A program made the position numbers and the translations under genes. Shown here piece after piece: positions 26,607 through 35,449 of a stretch of 42,248 nt of DNA (the stretch's first letter is position 1; the number at the start of each line of letters is the position of its first letter). The notes beneath the pieces were generated by a model. It was not told where the DNA came from, made no database searches, and saw only the letters and a list, made by a program, of their open reading frames with translations. Origin of the DNA: Spiribacter sp. 1M189 (GTDB lineage: Bacteria; Pseudomonadota; Gammaproteobacteria; Nitrococcales; Nitrococcaceae); assembly GCF_040838345.1 (NCBI RefSeq), contig NZ_JBAKFF010000001.1, positions 1,902,501-1,944,748 of the forward strand. The letters are read 5' to 3'.

Positions 26607-26913
26607 GGGCGATTTCGATACGCCTCAGTCCAGATCGGTGCTGAGCGGCGTCAGGCTCATCAGAACCCATCCCGAATTGGATTATGACGCGCTGGAGCGC
26701 GAAATCGACCGCCGCTTGAACCGATCGGTCGGCGTCGGGCAACCGCATGCCGGCCCACCCAGCATCACGCAGTCAGCAGCAAGATCCTCACTCCTGCGCG
26801 GGATCGTTTCCCGCCTGGTGGCGACCCGCTTCATGCGCGAGGAGCTTGCGGCGTATCCGCGACTCTACCGAGCGGTTCGACGGCTCTATCACGGGGTGCG
26901 AAAGGCCCAGTGA
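26599..26913 (+). CDS. Uncharacterised 104-residue protein coupling T1SS and glycan genes
   Basis: A 104-residue frame starting in ATGAATAA, so it overlaps the TolC-type stop by 8 bases, and ending in a GTGA overlap with the next glycosyltransferase. The protein is basic overall, without signal peptide or membrane helix. The N-terminal half contains VRLIRTHPELDYDALEREID and the C-terminal half FMREELAAYPRLYRAVRRLY. GC at third positions drops compared with the upstream secretion genes. I recognise no family. The overlaps on both sides argue that it is a real gene, perhaps an accessory to glycan synthesis. Confidence 0.75.
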   Translation: MNKGDFDTPQSRSVLSGVRLIRTHPELDYDALEREIDRRLNRSVGVGQPHAGPPSITQSAARSSLLRGIVSRLVATRFMREELAAYPRLYRAVRRLYHGVRKAQ

Positions 26914-28034
26914 AAAGCATCACCGCCATCCACCAGTTCTCGGTGTCCTGTTCGCCGGGGGACGGCATCAGCAACAGCATGTTATTCATCCAGCGACTGC
27001 TGCGCGGGCGGGGTCTGGCATCCGAGATCTATGTCATGGACCGCCCTGAGTCGATGCGTGATGCGGTCAAGCTCTATGAAACCCTCGAGCCGACCCCGAC
27101 CGATCTGCTGCTCATTCACCACGGTGGCGGAAACCCCGCGGCCCGCTGGCTGCAGCGGCTCCCCTGCGCCAGAGTGATGGTCTACCACAACATCACGCCG
27201 GAGCGGTTTTTCCCGGCCGACGATCCCCTGCGGCAGACCCTTGCTTACGGCCGTGAGCAGCTGATCGATTGGAAGCACTCGGTCAACGGGACGATTGCCG
27301 TGTCTCCCCGGAACCACGTCGAACTCATGGCGGCGGGCTATCCAGCGGAGAAAACCGCCACCATTCCGCTTCTGGTCGATCTCGAGCGGTTTAGTAGGAC
27401 AACCTCGAGGGAGAGGGTACGGCAGCAGAACAACGCCCGGCAGTTACTGTTTGTAGGCCGTTTGGTGCCGCATAAAAACCCACAAGGCCTTATTGCCATG
27501 CTGGCGGAGCTGACGCATATGACCGACCAGTCGGTCCGCCTCACCCTCGTGGGAGAGGGAAGTCCTACCACGATCGCGGCGCTGTATGATCTGGCAGCAC
27601 GGCTTCGGGTATCGGATCAGGTCGAGATCACCGGCAAGGTGAGTGATGAACGTCTGGTAACGCTCTACTCCGAGGCCGATCTCTATGTAAGCATGAGCGA
27701 GCATGAGGGGTTCGGCATGCCGCTTGTCGAAGCGATGATGCACGAGGTTCCGATCGTCGCCTATGCCGCCCCTGAGAGCGGCATTGCCGATACCGTCGAA
27801 GGCGGGGGCTTGCTCCTCAATCGCGCCGACCCTGCCATCGTTGCGGCCACGGCGGCGGCAGTGCTGGACGACGTCGAGCTGCAAGGGCAGGTGATCGCGG
27901 CACAGAAAACCCGGCTCAAGGCACTCCAACCCGACCGCCTTGAGCAACAACTGGTAGATTTCCTACGGTCGGTTGGACTTGATCCGGGCGCTGGCAAAGA
28001 GCCCGGCCCTGCGTACAATTCGGGGGATGGATAA
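26910..28034 (+). CDS. Glycosyltransferase family 4 protein
   Basis: A 374-residue GT-B fold glycosyltransferase starting at GTG (overlap GTGA with the previous gene). The C-terminal GT4 domain shows LLFVGRLVPHKNP, then SEHEGFGMPLVEAMMHEVP near 264-282, containing the EX7E motif that binds the nucleotide-sugar. The N-terminal half has IHQFSVSCSPGDGISNSM and HNITPERFF, typical of O-antigen transferases of the WbdB/C type. It probably adds an early sugar to the lipid-linked polysaccharide on the cytoplasmic side of the inner membrane. Confidence 0.9.
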   Translation: MKSITAIHQFSVSCSPGDGISNSMLFIQRLLRGRGLASEIYVMDRPESMRDAVKLYETLEPTPTDLLLIHHGGGNPAARWLQRLPCARVMVYHNITPERFFPADDPLRQTLAYGREQLIDWKHSVNGTIAVSPRNHVELMAAGYPAEKTATIPLLVDLERFSRTTSRERVRQQNNARQLLFVGRLVPHKNPQGLIAMLAELTHMTDQSVRLTLVGEGSPTTIAALYDLAARLRVSDQVEITGKVSDERLVTLYSEADLYVSMSEHEGFGMPLVEAMMHEVPIVAYAAPESGIADTVEGGGLLLNRADPAIVAATAAAVLDDVELQGQVIAAQKTRLKALQPDRLEQQLVDFLRSVGLDPGAGKEPGPAYNSGDG

Positions 28035-28095
28035 CGCAGTGACCGCAATCTACGGAGCTGGGGCAGCGCGCGCCAAACACCAGGTGGCCGGATGA
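28027..28095 (+). CDS. Possible 22-residue coupling peptide before the Wzm-type gene
   Basis: An ATG overlapping the glycosyltransferase stop by 8 bases opens a 22-codon frame (MDNAVTAIYGAGAARAKHQV...). Its TGA overlaps the permease ATG as ATGA. A run of five G precedes the ATG directly, too close for an ideal ribosome site. It would bridge an otherwise untranslated gap of 57 bases. It is either a translational-coupling leader or chance. Confidence 0.32.
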   Translation: MDNAVTAIYGAGAARAKHQVAG

Positions 28096-28913
28096 CCGCG
28101 CTCCGTTCCCTGGAACCATTCTCGGCCCGCGTTCGCAACCTTTGGGCCTACCGATATTTCGTTGCCAGCTCGGTGCGCAACGAGTTGGTTGCCTCTCTGA
28201 CGCGCAGCCGGCTGGGAATCTTCTGGCTCTTTGCCCAGCCACTCAGCCTGGTGATTATTTATGCCCTGATCCTATCGAATGTCCTTTCGGCGAAGCTGCC
28301 GGGTGTCGAGGGGCAATATGCCTATGCGATCTACCTCACCTCCGGGATTCTCGCTTGGACGCTGTTCAGCGACGGGGTCAGTCGTGGGACGACGCTGTTC
28401 ATCGACAGCGCCGATCTCATGAAGAAGCTGAGTTTCCCGAGGGTGGCACTGCCTGCCGTGATGCTGGGGACGATGATCGTACAGAACTTCCTGTTCCTGC
28501 TTGTGGCCCTTGGGGTGTTCCTGCTCCTTGGGCACACATTCTCCCTTGCCATGCTCTGGGTGCCGGTGCTGATGATATTGTTCGGGGGGTTCGGGGCCGG
28601 AATCGGGCTGGTCTGCGGAGCGATCAATGTCTTTGTCCGCGATGTGGGCCAACTCATCCCGATCCTGCTTCAGTTCGCCTTCTGGTTCACGCCCATCGTC
28701 TATCCCATCACGATCATCCCGGCGTCCTATCAGGGACTGTATGACCTGAACATCATGTACTGGTTCGTCTCGGCGTATCACGACACCATCGTCTACGGCA
28801 GGGTCCCGGATGCGAACCAGTTCCTGGTGATGGCCGTGGCCTGTCTGGTGGCCGTGCTGGCGGCGGGCTTCCTTTTCCGTCGCGCCTCTCCCGAGATGGT
28901 GGATGTGCTGTGA
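28092..28913 (+). CDS. wzm: Polysaccharide ABC exporter permease (Wzm type)
   Basis: A 273-residue ABC-2 permease with about six membrane helices. The family-typical start FVASSVRNELVASLTRSRLG is followed by IFWLFAQPLSLVIIYALI, and the C-terminal part contains FWFTPIVYPITIIP. Such permeases move finished undecaprenyl-linked O-polysaccharide across the inner membrane. It overlaps the ATPase gene by four bases (GTGA). The symbol is by function, because the closest named homologue cannot be determined here. Confidence 0.9.
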   Translation: MTALRSLEPFSARVRNLWAYRYFVASSVRNELVASLTRSRLGIFWLFAQPLSLVIIYALILSNVLSAKLPGVEGQYAYAIYLTSGILAWTLFSDGVSRGTTLFIDSADLMKKLSFPRVALPAVMLGTMIVQNFLFLLVALGVFLLLGHTFSLAMLWVPVLMILFGGFGAGIGLVCGAINVFVRDVGQLIPILLQFAFWFTPIVYPITIIPASYQGLYDLNIMYWFVSAYHDTIVYGRVPDANQFLVMAVACLVAVLAAGFLFRRASPEMVDVL

Positions 28914-30139
28914 GCGAGATCCGGGTCAGAAACCTCAGCAAGGGCTTTCGGCAGTACAAGTCCGAGTGGCACCGGATCGCCAACTGGCTTTATCTCAACC
29001 GTGCACCGGCAAAGACATTCTGGGCCGTGCAGGATATCTCCATCGATGTGTCGCCCGGCGAGGCGGTCGGCATTATCGGCCGCAATGGCGCGGGTAAGAG
29101 TACGCTTCTGAAACTCCTCACCGGTACCATGACCCCCAGCACGGGCGAGATCCAGATCGGTGGCCGCGTCAGCGCACTGCTGGAGCTCGGCATGGGGTTC
29201 AACCCGGAGCTCACCGGCCGGGAGAATGTCTACCACGCCTCCAGCCTGCAGGGCTTTGATCGCGGCCAGATCGACGGGCGTATTGATGCGATCGAGGCGT
29301 TCGCTGAGATCGGCACCTACTTTGATGCGCCGGTGCGCACCTACTCGAGCGGCATGCAGGTTCGCGTCGCATTCGCCGTGGCGACGGCGTGGCGGCCGGA
29401 TGTGCTGATCGTTGATGAGGCCCTGTCGGTTGGCGATACCTATTTCCAGGCCAAGAGCTTTGACCGCATCCGCGCCTTCCTCGCCGAGGGAACGACCCTT
29501 CTGCTGGTCTCCCATGACCGGGCGGCCGTGCAGGCGCTATGCAGCGTCGCCTACCTGCTGGAGGACGGACGGATTCGCACCCACGGCGATCCCAAAACCG
29601 TTTTCGAGTACTACAACGCCACACTGAGCGAGCGCGACGGGGTGGCTACCGCCATTGAGCAGCAGGCCGATGAATCCGGCGAGGTGGTGACCCGGTCCGG
29701 AGATGCAGCGGCGCGGATTCACTCGGTGTGCCTGATGAACGATAACGACATGGAAGTGGATCTGCTTCAGGTCGAGCAGCGCGCCAGGCTATGCATCACC
29801 GCTGGGGTAGTGCAGGACATTCCGGAGATGGTGGTGGGGTTCGTGATCCGCGACCGGCTCGGGCAGCCGGTTTTCGGGACGAACAGCGCCTATAATGAAC
29901 AGGTGACCGAGGGGCTGAGCGCGGGAGCGAGGGTCACGGCGGCTTTTGAATTTCCAGCGAATCTGGGCGAGGGCGGGTATGTGGTGAGCATTGCGCTGCA
30001 TGCCGGTTTCGATCATACCCAGCGCTGCTACGACTGGTGGGACGGCGCGATTACCTTTGAGGTGGTGAACTCGGCCCTGCCGAAATTCTCTGGCTCGGCC
30101 TGGCTCCCGACGAACATTACGGTGATGGTCGATGACTGA
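28910..30139 (+). CDS. wzt: Polysaccharide ABC exporter ATPase with C-terminal glycan-binding domain (Wzt type)
   Basis: A 409-residue ATPase starting at GTG. Walker A is GRNGAGKST, the signature YSSGMQVRVAFA and Walker B VLIVDEALSVGD. Residues from about 255 onward form an extra domain like the Wzt C-terminal beta-sandwich, with FVIRDRLGQPVFGTNSAYN. In E. coli O8/O9a that domain recognises the chain-terminating modification of the O-antigen before export. The next gene encodes a likely terminator methyltransferase, overlapping by 8 bases, so the pair probably functions in the same way. Confidence 0.92.
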   Translation: MSEIRVRNLSKGFRQYKSEWHRIANWLYLNRAPAKTFWAVQDISIDVSPGEAVGIIGRNGAGKSTLLKLLTGTMTPSTGEIQIGGRVSALLELGMGFNPELTGRENVYHASSLQGFDRGQIDGRIDAIEAFAEIGTYFDAPVRTYSSGMQVRVAFAVATAWRPDVLIVDEALSVGDTYFQAKSFDRIRAFLAEGTTLLLVSHDRAAVQALCSVAYLLEDGRIRTHGDPKTVFEYYNATLSERDGVATAIEQQADESGEVVTRSGDAAARIHSVCLMNDNDMEVDLLQVEQRARLCITAGVVQDIPEMVVGFVIRDRLGQPVFGTNSAYNEQVTEGLSAGARVTAAFEFPANLGEGGYVVSIALHAGFDHTQRCYDWWDGAITFEVVNSALPKFSGSAWLPTNITVMVDD

Positions 30140-31466
30140 TGCATCGCTTTTCTATCGTTGGTTTGAGGATCGATACCGCGGGTCGCGGGAACTGATCCTC
30201 GAGCGGCTTCGCGGATATACGCCTTACCTGAAGGTCCTGAAACGCCGACATGGGAAGGCGGCTCAGGCGCTGGATCTGGGGTGTGGCCGTGGCGAGTGGC
30301 TGGAAGTCCTTGGTGAGGTCGGGCTACAGGGGCGGGGTGTCGATCTGGATGCCGGTATGCTCGCGGCCTGCGAGGAGCGGGGACTCGCTGCCGAGTATGG
30401 CGATGCGATAGCCGCGCTGCGATCCTGTGAAGAGGGCTCGCTCGCGCTGGTCTCGGGGTTCCACATTGCCGAGCACCTCGAGTTCGAGGTTCTCCGGGAG
30501 TTGATCTCCGAGGCCCACCGGGCGCTCGCGAAGGGCGGCATGCTGATCCTGGAGACTCCGAACCCTGAGAACCTACGGGTAACAGCGGTCGATTTCTACA
30601 TGGACCCCACCCACCAAAATCCACTGCCTCCGCGGCTACTTGCGTTCGCTGTAGAATTCTACGGATTTGATCCATGCCATGTACTACGACTGCAGGAGCC
30701 CGCTGTCGCTCACGATGCGCCGTTTCCGTCCACTTCGGAAATCTACAACTGCGCTAGCCCCGATTTTGCCGTGATAGCTGGTAAAGGTTGGTCTGCGACG
30801 ATGCGCAAGCGGATCGGGGCGGCTGCTGACAAGCATGCGGGTGTAACCGCCGAAGCGCTAATGGACCGGCGTGATGCAGCTCAGCATCACCAGCGTGAGC
30901 GTATTGATTGGCGTATTGATGGTTTGTTGGAAGAGGCCCGTTCGGATCGGGAGCGAGTAGATCAGCAGCTTGCGACCTTTAGAGACGCAGTGCGCCAAGA
31001 GGCCGAAAATGATCGTCATCAACTCCTAGCGCTTGTTGAGGACACAGCCGAGCTGTCAGAGCGGTTTGCCGTGCTTGATGAGCGATTGAATGCACTCTAC
31101 GACAGCCGTTCATGGAAGATCACAGCGCCGTTTCGCGCGGTCTTCGGTTTTGCGCGGGAAGTCAGGGCCGGGCGAGCGGCCCTCCCTCGCCGCACTGCCA
31201 GGCGTCTTCTGTATTCGCACCGACTTCGCAGCTTTTTGGTTAAGCATCCACGAACTTATCGGGTGCTGAGTCGACTGGTTCGAGCATTGGGCATTCACCG
31301 GTGTATGTGGGCACTCGCTGCTGAGCCGTCGGACAAGGGGGCGGAGCATTCGAGTGAGGCTTCGGAGTCCTTCGGTCAGGCTCCCGATTCACCTGCACAT
31401 GACACTCTGGGGTTGCCGCGACACGCGCAGCACGTACACCGGCGCTTGAAAAGGAAGTTCGAGTAG
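30132..31466 (+). CDS. SAM methyltransferase with coiled coil, WbdD-like chain terminator without kinase
   Basis: A 444-residue protein. A class I methyltransferase domain (1-220) has motif I LDLGCGRGEWLEV and ETPNPENLRVTAVDFYMDP. A charged helical stretch predicted as coiled coil follows at about 245-325 (RERIDWRIDGLLEEARSDRE). Next comes LYDSRSWKITAPFR, a segment common in polysaccharide enzymes, and a basic C-terminal region that may be amphipathic. E. coli WbdD has methyltransferase, kinase and coiled-coil parts. The kinase part is not seen here. Inferred role: cap the growing glycan by methylation and set its length. Confidence 0.83.
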   Translation: MTDASLFYRWFEDRYRGSRELILERLRGYTPYLKVLKRRHGKAAQALDLGCGRGEWLEVLGEVGLQGRGVDLDAGMLAACEERGLAAEYGDAIAALRSCEEGSLALVSGFHIAEHLEFEVLRELISEAHRALAKGGMLILETPNPENLRVTAVDFYMDPTHQNPLPPRLLAFAVEFYGFDPCHVLRLQEPAVAHDAPFPSTSEIYNCASPDFAVIAGKGWSATMRKRIGAAADKHAGVTAEALMDRRDAAQHHQRERIDWRIDGLLEEARSDRERVDQQLATFRDAVRQEAENDRHQLLALVEDTAELSERFAVLDERLNALYDSRSWKITAPFRAVFGFAREVRAGRAALPRRTARRLLYSHRLRSFLVKHPRTYRVLSRLVRALGIHRCMWALAAEPSDKGAEHSSEASESFGQAPDSPAHDTLGLPRHAQHVHRRLKRKFE

Positions 31467-31473
31467 AAGACCA

Positions 31474-34400
31474 ATGCGCATTCTGATTGATATGCAAGGA
31501 GATCAGACGGATAGCCACTATCGTGGCATTGGGCGGTTTGTCAGAGAGCTCGTGAAGGCGCTGCCCCCCCAATATCCCGAGTATCGCTTCATCCTCCATT
31601 TCGACAGTTCGATGCCGGCCGCGGTGTGTCGGTGGCAGGAGAGTGCGATCGCCCTCTCGCCGAATGTCGAGATCTCCCGCTGGTCCATGCCACGGGGAGT
31701 TGACCGCCACCTATTCCACCATGAGCGATGGCGGGGTATCGGGGATCGCCTTTATGCCGCCGCGATCGAGCGGGCGGCGCCGGATATCATTCTGATCCCC
31801 TCGTTCTTCGAGTCGGAGGCGGTGGTCAATCTCTCGCACCTGGACCCTGCCATCCCGCGCGTTGTGCTGATGCATGATCTCATTCCGCTGGTCAATCAGC
31901 GCGAATATCTCAACGCCTGCCCCGAGACGAGGGCCGACTATCTCCGTCGTGTTGAAGAGGTGAAAAAGGCGGATCATCTCGTCTGCAACTCGGCGTTCAC
32001 CGCGCGGGAGGCTGTGGAATGGCTGGATATCGAGACATCCCGGACCACGCCGATTTGGGCGGATGCAGACGCGCGGTTTCGGCCCGATGGAGATGGCGAG
32101 ACGCAATCCGAAGCGCTTTTGCACGAGTACGGCGTTGAAGGGCCTTTCGTGCTCCATACCGGTGCGGTGGACCCGCGCAAGAACGTGGATCTGCTCATTC
32201 AGGCCTTCGGGCGTCTGCCCGCTGCGGTCCAGGCGACCCAGCGGCTCGTGCTCGCCGGTCCCATCTCGGGCGCTGAGCGTGATGCCCTTGCCGCCTCCGC
32301 AAGACGACACGGAGTGCCCGCCGATGCGCTCGTCGTGTTGGGCCATGTCAGCGATGAATTACTGGTCGCGCTGTATAACGGTTGTTCGGCGTTTGTTTTC
32401 CCCTCCCGCCATGAAGGCTTCGGACTGCCGGCGTTGGAGGCCATGCGCTGCGGTGCGCCTGTCCTCGCGGCCAACGCCACGAGCCTTGTCGAAGTGGTCG
32501 CTGATGAAGCGGCGCTGTTCGACCCGGATGATCCCCAGGCACTCGCCGAGAAGCTTGAGCGGGTCCTGACGGATCCGGAGTGGCGGGCAGAACGCTTGGC
32601 CGCGGCGCAGGCGCAAGCCGAGCGCTTTTCCTGGGATCGTACGGCCACCCTGACCATGGGTGTGCTGGAGCATCTCGTATCGGCCGAGGACAACCCGCGG
32701 CGGCGCGCAGACCCTACTAAGGTATCCGACAGGGACGGTAAGCCACGCCTTGCATTTGTCTCGCCCCTGCCGCCCGCCCATACCGGGATCGCGAACTACA
32801 GCGAGGAGCTCCTGCCGGCGCTCGCCGAGCACTATGATGTAACCCTGGTCACGGATGAGCCGGTGGTCAGTGACACGCTGATCGAGGCATTCGGTCAACC
32901 GCTGGATCCGGATGGCCTGCGCGAGGCGGCATCAACATTCGACCGTGTTCTCTACCAGGTTGGGAATTCTCCGTTCCATAGCTTCATGGCCGATCTGATG
33001 GATGCGGTGCCCGGTGTGGTCGTGATGCATGATGCCTGCATTGGTGGGCTCTGGTTTGGTGAGCCGGCGCAGTTCCAAACCCCGATTGATGGCGCGGGGG
33101 AGGGAGCGCCCTGGGCCCAGGCGGTGCGCGTGTCGCACGGCGTGAGTGCGGTGGCGGATGCGCTCGGCATGACCCGATCCGAGTTCATCGATCAATACCC
33201 TGCCAGCTGGCCGATCATCGAGCGGGCTCGTGGCGTGATCGTTCATTCCCGCCACGCCCGAGAACTCTTCGAGCGTCATTATGCGCCAGACGCAGCAGGA
33301 CATTGGGCGGTGATCCCGCATTTGCGGGCCCTGCCACAGGAGGCCGACCGCGATGCAGCCAGAGAGCGGCTCGGACTAGCGCCAGATGCGTTCATCATTG
33401 CAAGCTTCGGGATGGTCGCGCCGACCAAACGCTGCAAGACCCTCCTCGAGGCCTGGATGGACAGCAGGCTCGCCGGTGATCATCGCTGCCAGCTGGTCTT
33501 CGCCGGGCCCCTGGATCTGGGCGAATACGGCGCCGCACTGATGGAGATGGCGTCCTCGCCTGGGGCCGGAAACGTGCGTTTCACCGACCGCCTCACCGAC
33601 GAGGCCTTCGCGGACTGGCTGGCGGCGGCGGATGTCGCGGTGCAGCTGCGCGGCGAGTCTCGGGGCGAGACCTCGGGTGCCGTTAGCCATGCCATGGCCC
33701 ATGGGCTCCCCGTACTAGTGAACATGCACGGGTCGATGGCGGAACTGCCTGACGACGCGGTCTATAAGATTGATGATCCGATTGAATCGGATGTGCTGAT
33801 ACGGGCGCTGGAGACCCTATACGACGACGCGGAGCTTCGCGAGCGCCTGGGTAGAGCGGCGAGAGCGCTGATCGCGACAGACCATGCCCCGGCCGCCTGC
33901 GCGGCTGAGTATTCTGAGACACTCGAGCGCGCCTATGCCCGGAACCGATGCTCGGCGGATGGTCTGGTCGATGCGCTGGATGCGGAGGTCATCCAGCGCC
34001 TTGGCGAGGCAGATCAAGAGCGCCTCGCTACCGCTATTGCGACGACGCTGCCGATCGGACATCCACGTAAGCGGCTCTTCGTGGATGTCACTGCCACCGC
34101 GGCAACCGATCGAATGACCGGCATTGAGCGGGTGGCTCTGCGCCTGGTCGAATCCTGGCTCGCCGACCCGCCGGAGGGCTTTCGCATTGAGCCGGTGCGG
34201 TTGGTGGAAAGCGAGGGTGAGTGGCGATACGTCACCGCGATGGATTGGATGCGCCGCATTACCGGTGATGATCTCGTCGGGCTGGGAGACGAGGTAGTGG
34301 ATCCCGGCCCGGGGGACGTCCTCGGCATTGTCGACATCAGTGGCCAGCAGCTGGTGGAGGCGGTGGACAGCGGGCTTCATCAGCAGCTTCGTGCCGATGG

Positions 34401-35244
34401 CTGTCCAGTCTTTGCCATCGTGTACGACATCCTGCCGGTCACGCATCCCCGTTGTTTCCCGCCGGGTGCGGATGCAACCCATCAGCGTTGGCTGGAAGCG
34501 ATCTCCGCATTCGACGGGATTTTCGGTATCTCGCAAACGGTGCGCAATAACGCCCGCGGATGGTTGTCGGAAAACCGGCCGGAGCGCGTTGGGGTCATCA
34601 AGACTGGCCACTTTGCGCTGGGCACGGATCACATCGCGACGAGTGAGGTGGGGGATGAGCCGCCACCCAACCTCGAGCTGCCCACCGACCGACGCCTTTT
34701 CATCACCGTTGGCACCATCGAGCCGCGCAAACGCCATCATCAGGTTCTGGACGCTTTCGAATGTCGCTGGGCGGCCGGTTCAACGGATTGCCTCGTGATC
34801 GTGGGCAAAGAGGGCTGGCAGGAACTACCGGACAGCCATCGACGGGACATCCCGGAGACGGTCAAGCGGCTGACCGGCCACCGTGAGCTCGGCCAACGCC
34901 TGTTCTGGCTGGACGGATTGAGCGATTCGGAGCTTGACACGCTATACCACCAGGCCACTGGTCTGATCGCCGCCTCGGAGGACGAGGGGTACGGGCTGCC
35001 GGTGGTCGAGGCGGCGGCGCGCGGGATGCCGATTCTGGCGCGGGATATACCGGTTTTTCGCGAGGTGGCGCCGGCCGGAACGCAGTTTTTCAGCGCGATG
35101 GATGGCGAAACGCTGGCGTATGCGCTCCAAATGTGGATGACAGAACAAGTCGTCGATTCCGCAGGAGCGGAGCCGGTAGCGGTGTTGTGGCGGGACAGTG
35201 CCCGGGAGCTCTGGTCGCAGGTCGCGGGCATTGCCACGAACTGA
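31474..35244 (+). CDS. Triple-domain glycosyltransferase (three GT-B units)
   Basis: A 1256-residue protein carrying three tandem GT4-like units. Unit 1 (about 1-405) has GIGRFVRELVKALP, TGAVDPRKNVDLLIQAF and HEGFGLPALEAMRCGAPVLA. Unit 2 (about 420-830) begins FVSPLPPAHTGIANYSEELL and has GMVAPTKRCKTLLEAW, with a diverged acidic loop (RGETSGAVSHAMAHGLPVLV). Unit 3 (about 865-1256) begins LFVDVTATAATDRMTGIERV and has DEGYGLPVVEAAARGMPILA. The arrangement resembles multi-domain O-antigen polymerising mannosyltransferases such as WbdA. It probably builds the repeat unit. The sugars added are unknown. Confidence 0.9.
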   Translation: MRILIDMQGDQTDSHYRGIGRFVRELVKALPPQYPEYRFILHFDSSMPAAVCRWQESAIALSPNVEISRWSMPRGVDRHLFHHERWRGIGDRLYAAAIERAAPDIILIPSFFESEAVVNLSHLDPAIPRVVLMHDLIPLVNQREYLNACPETRADYLRRVEEVKKADHLVCNSAFTAREAVEWLDIETSRTTPIWADADARFRPDGDGETQSEALLHEYGVEGPFVLHTGAVDPRKNVDLLIQAFGRLPAAVQATQRLVLAGPISGAERDALAASARRHGVPADALVVLGHVSDELLVALYNGCSAFVFPSRHEGFGLPALEAMRCGAPVLAANATSLVEVVADEAALFDPDDPQALAEKLERVLTDPEWRAERLAAAQAQAERFSWDRTATLTMGVLEHLVSAEDNPRRRADPTKVSDRDGKPRLAFVSPLPPAHTGIANYSEELLPALAEHYDVTLVTDEPVVSDTLIEAFGQPLDPDGLREAASTFDRVLYQVGNSPFHSFMADLMDAVPGVVVMHDACIGGLWFGEPAQFQTPIDGAGEGAPWAQAVRVSHGVSAVADALGMTRSEFIDQYPASWPIIERARGVIVHSRHARELFERHYAPDAAGHWAVIPHLRALPQEADRDAARERLGLAPDAFIIASFGMVAPTKRCKTLLEAWMDSRLAGDHRCQLVFAGPLDLGEYGAALMEMASSPGAGNVRFTDRLTDEAFADWLAAADVAVQLRGESRGETSGAVSHAMAHGLPVLVNMHGSMAELPDDAVYKIDDPIESDVLIRALETLYDDAELRERLGRAARALIATDHAPAACAAEYSETLERAYARNRCSADGLVDALDAEVIQRLGEADQERLATAIATTLPIGHPRKRLFVDVTATAATDRMTGIERVALRLVESWLADPPEGFRIEPVRLVESEGEWRYVTAMDWMRRITGDDLVGLGDEVVDPGPGDVLGIVDISGQQLVEAVDSGLHQQLRADGCPVFAIVYDILPVTHPRCFPPGADATHQRWLEAISAFDGIFGISQTVRNNARGWLSENRPERVGVIKTGHFALGTDHIATSEVGDEPPPNLELPTDRRLFITVGTIEPRKRHHQVLDAFECRWAAGSTDCLVIVGKEGWQELPDSHRRDIPETVKRLTGHRELGQRLFWLDGLSDSELDTLYHQATGLIAASEDEGYGLPVVEAAARGMPILARDIPVFREVAPAGTQFFSAMDGETLAYALQMWMTEQVVDSAGAEPVAVLWRDSARELWSQVAGIATN

Positions 35245-35287
35245 GAGCATGTCTGCGTCGGGCGTTATAGGGTAGGGGGATTTTCAA

Positions 35288-35449
35288 ATGTTTGGCTGGC
35301 ATGCGGCCCGCAGACCGTCGTCCGAGCGTCGCCGCGTATTTGATCGCATCGACAATGAGAGCGACTGGGTAATTGGCGCGGAGCATATAACTGCAGCGCT
35401 GGATAGCGGCCTGGATGCGCTGCCGCGAACTGTTGCTCATGGTTTCTGA
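35288..35449 (+). CDS. Small 53-residue protein upstream of the sulfotransferase
   Basis: A 53-residue frame starts at an ATG preceded by AGGGGGA at good spacing and overlaps the sulfotransferase start (by 11 or 35 bases). It begins MFGWHAARRPSSERRRVFD, then has DNESDWVIGAEHITAALDSG. It is hydrophilic, with a basic N-terminus and no membrane segment. The ribosome site is better than that of the downstream gene, which suggests translational coupling. I recognise no family. Confidence 0.55.
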   Translation: MFGWHAARRPSSERRRVFDRIDNESDWVIGAEHITAALDSGLDALPRTVAHGF

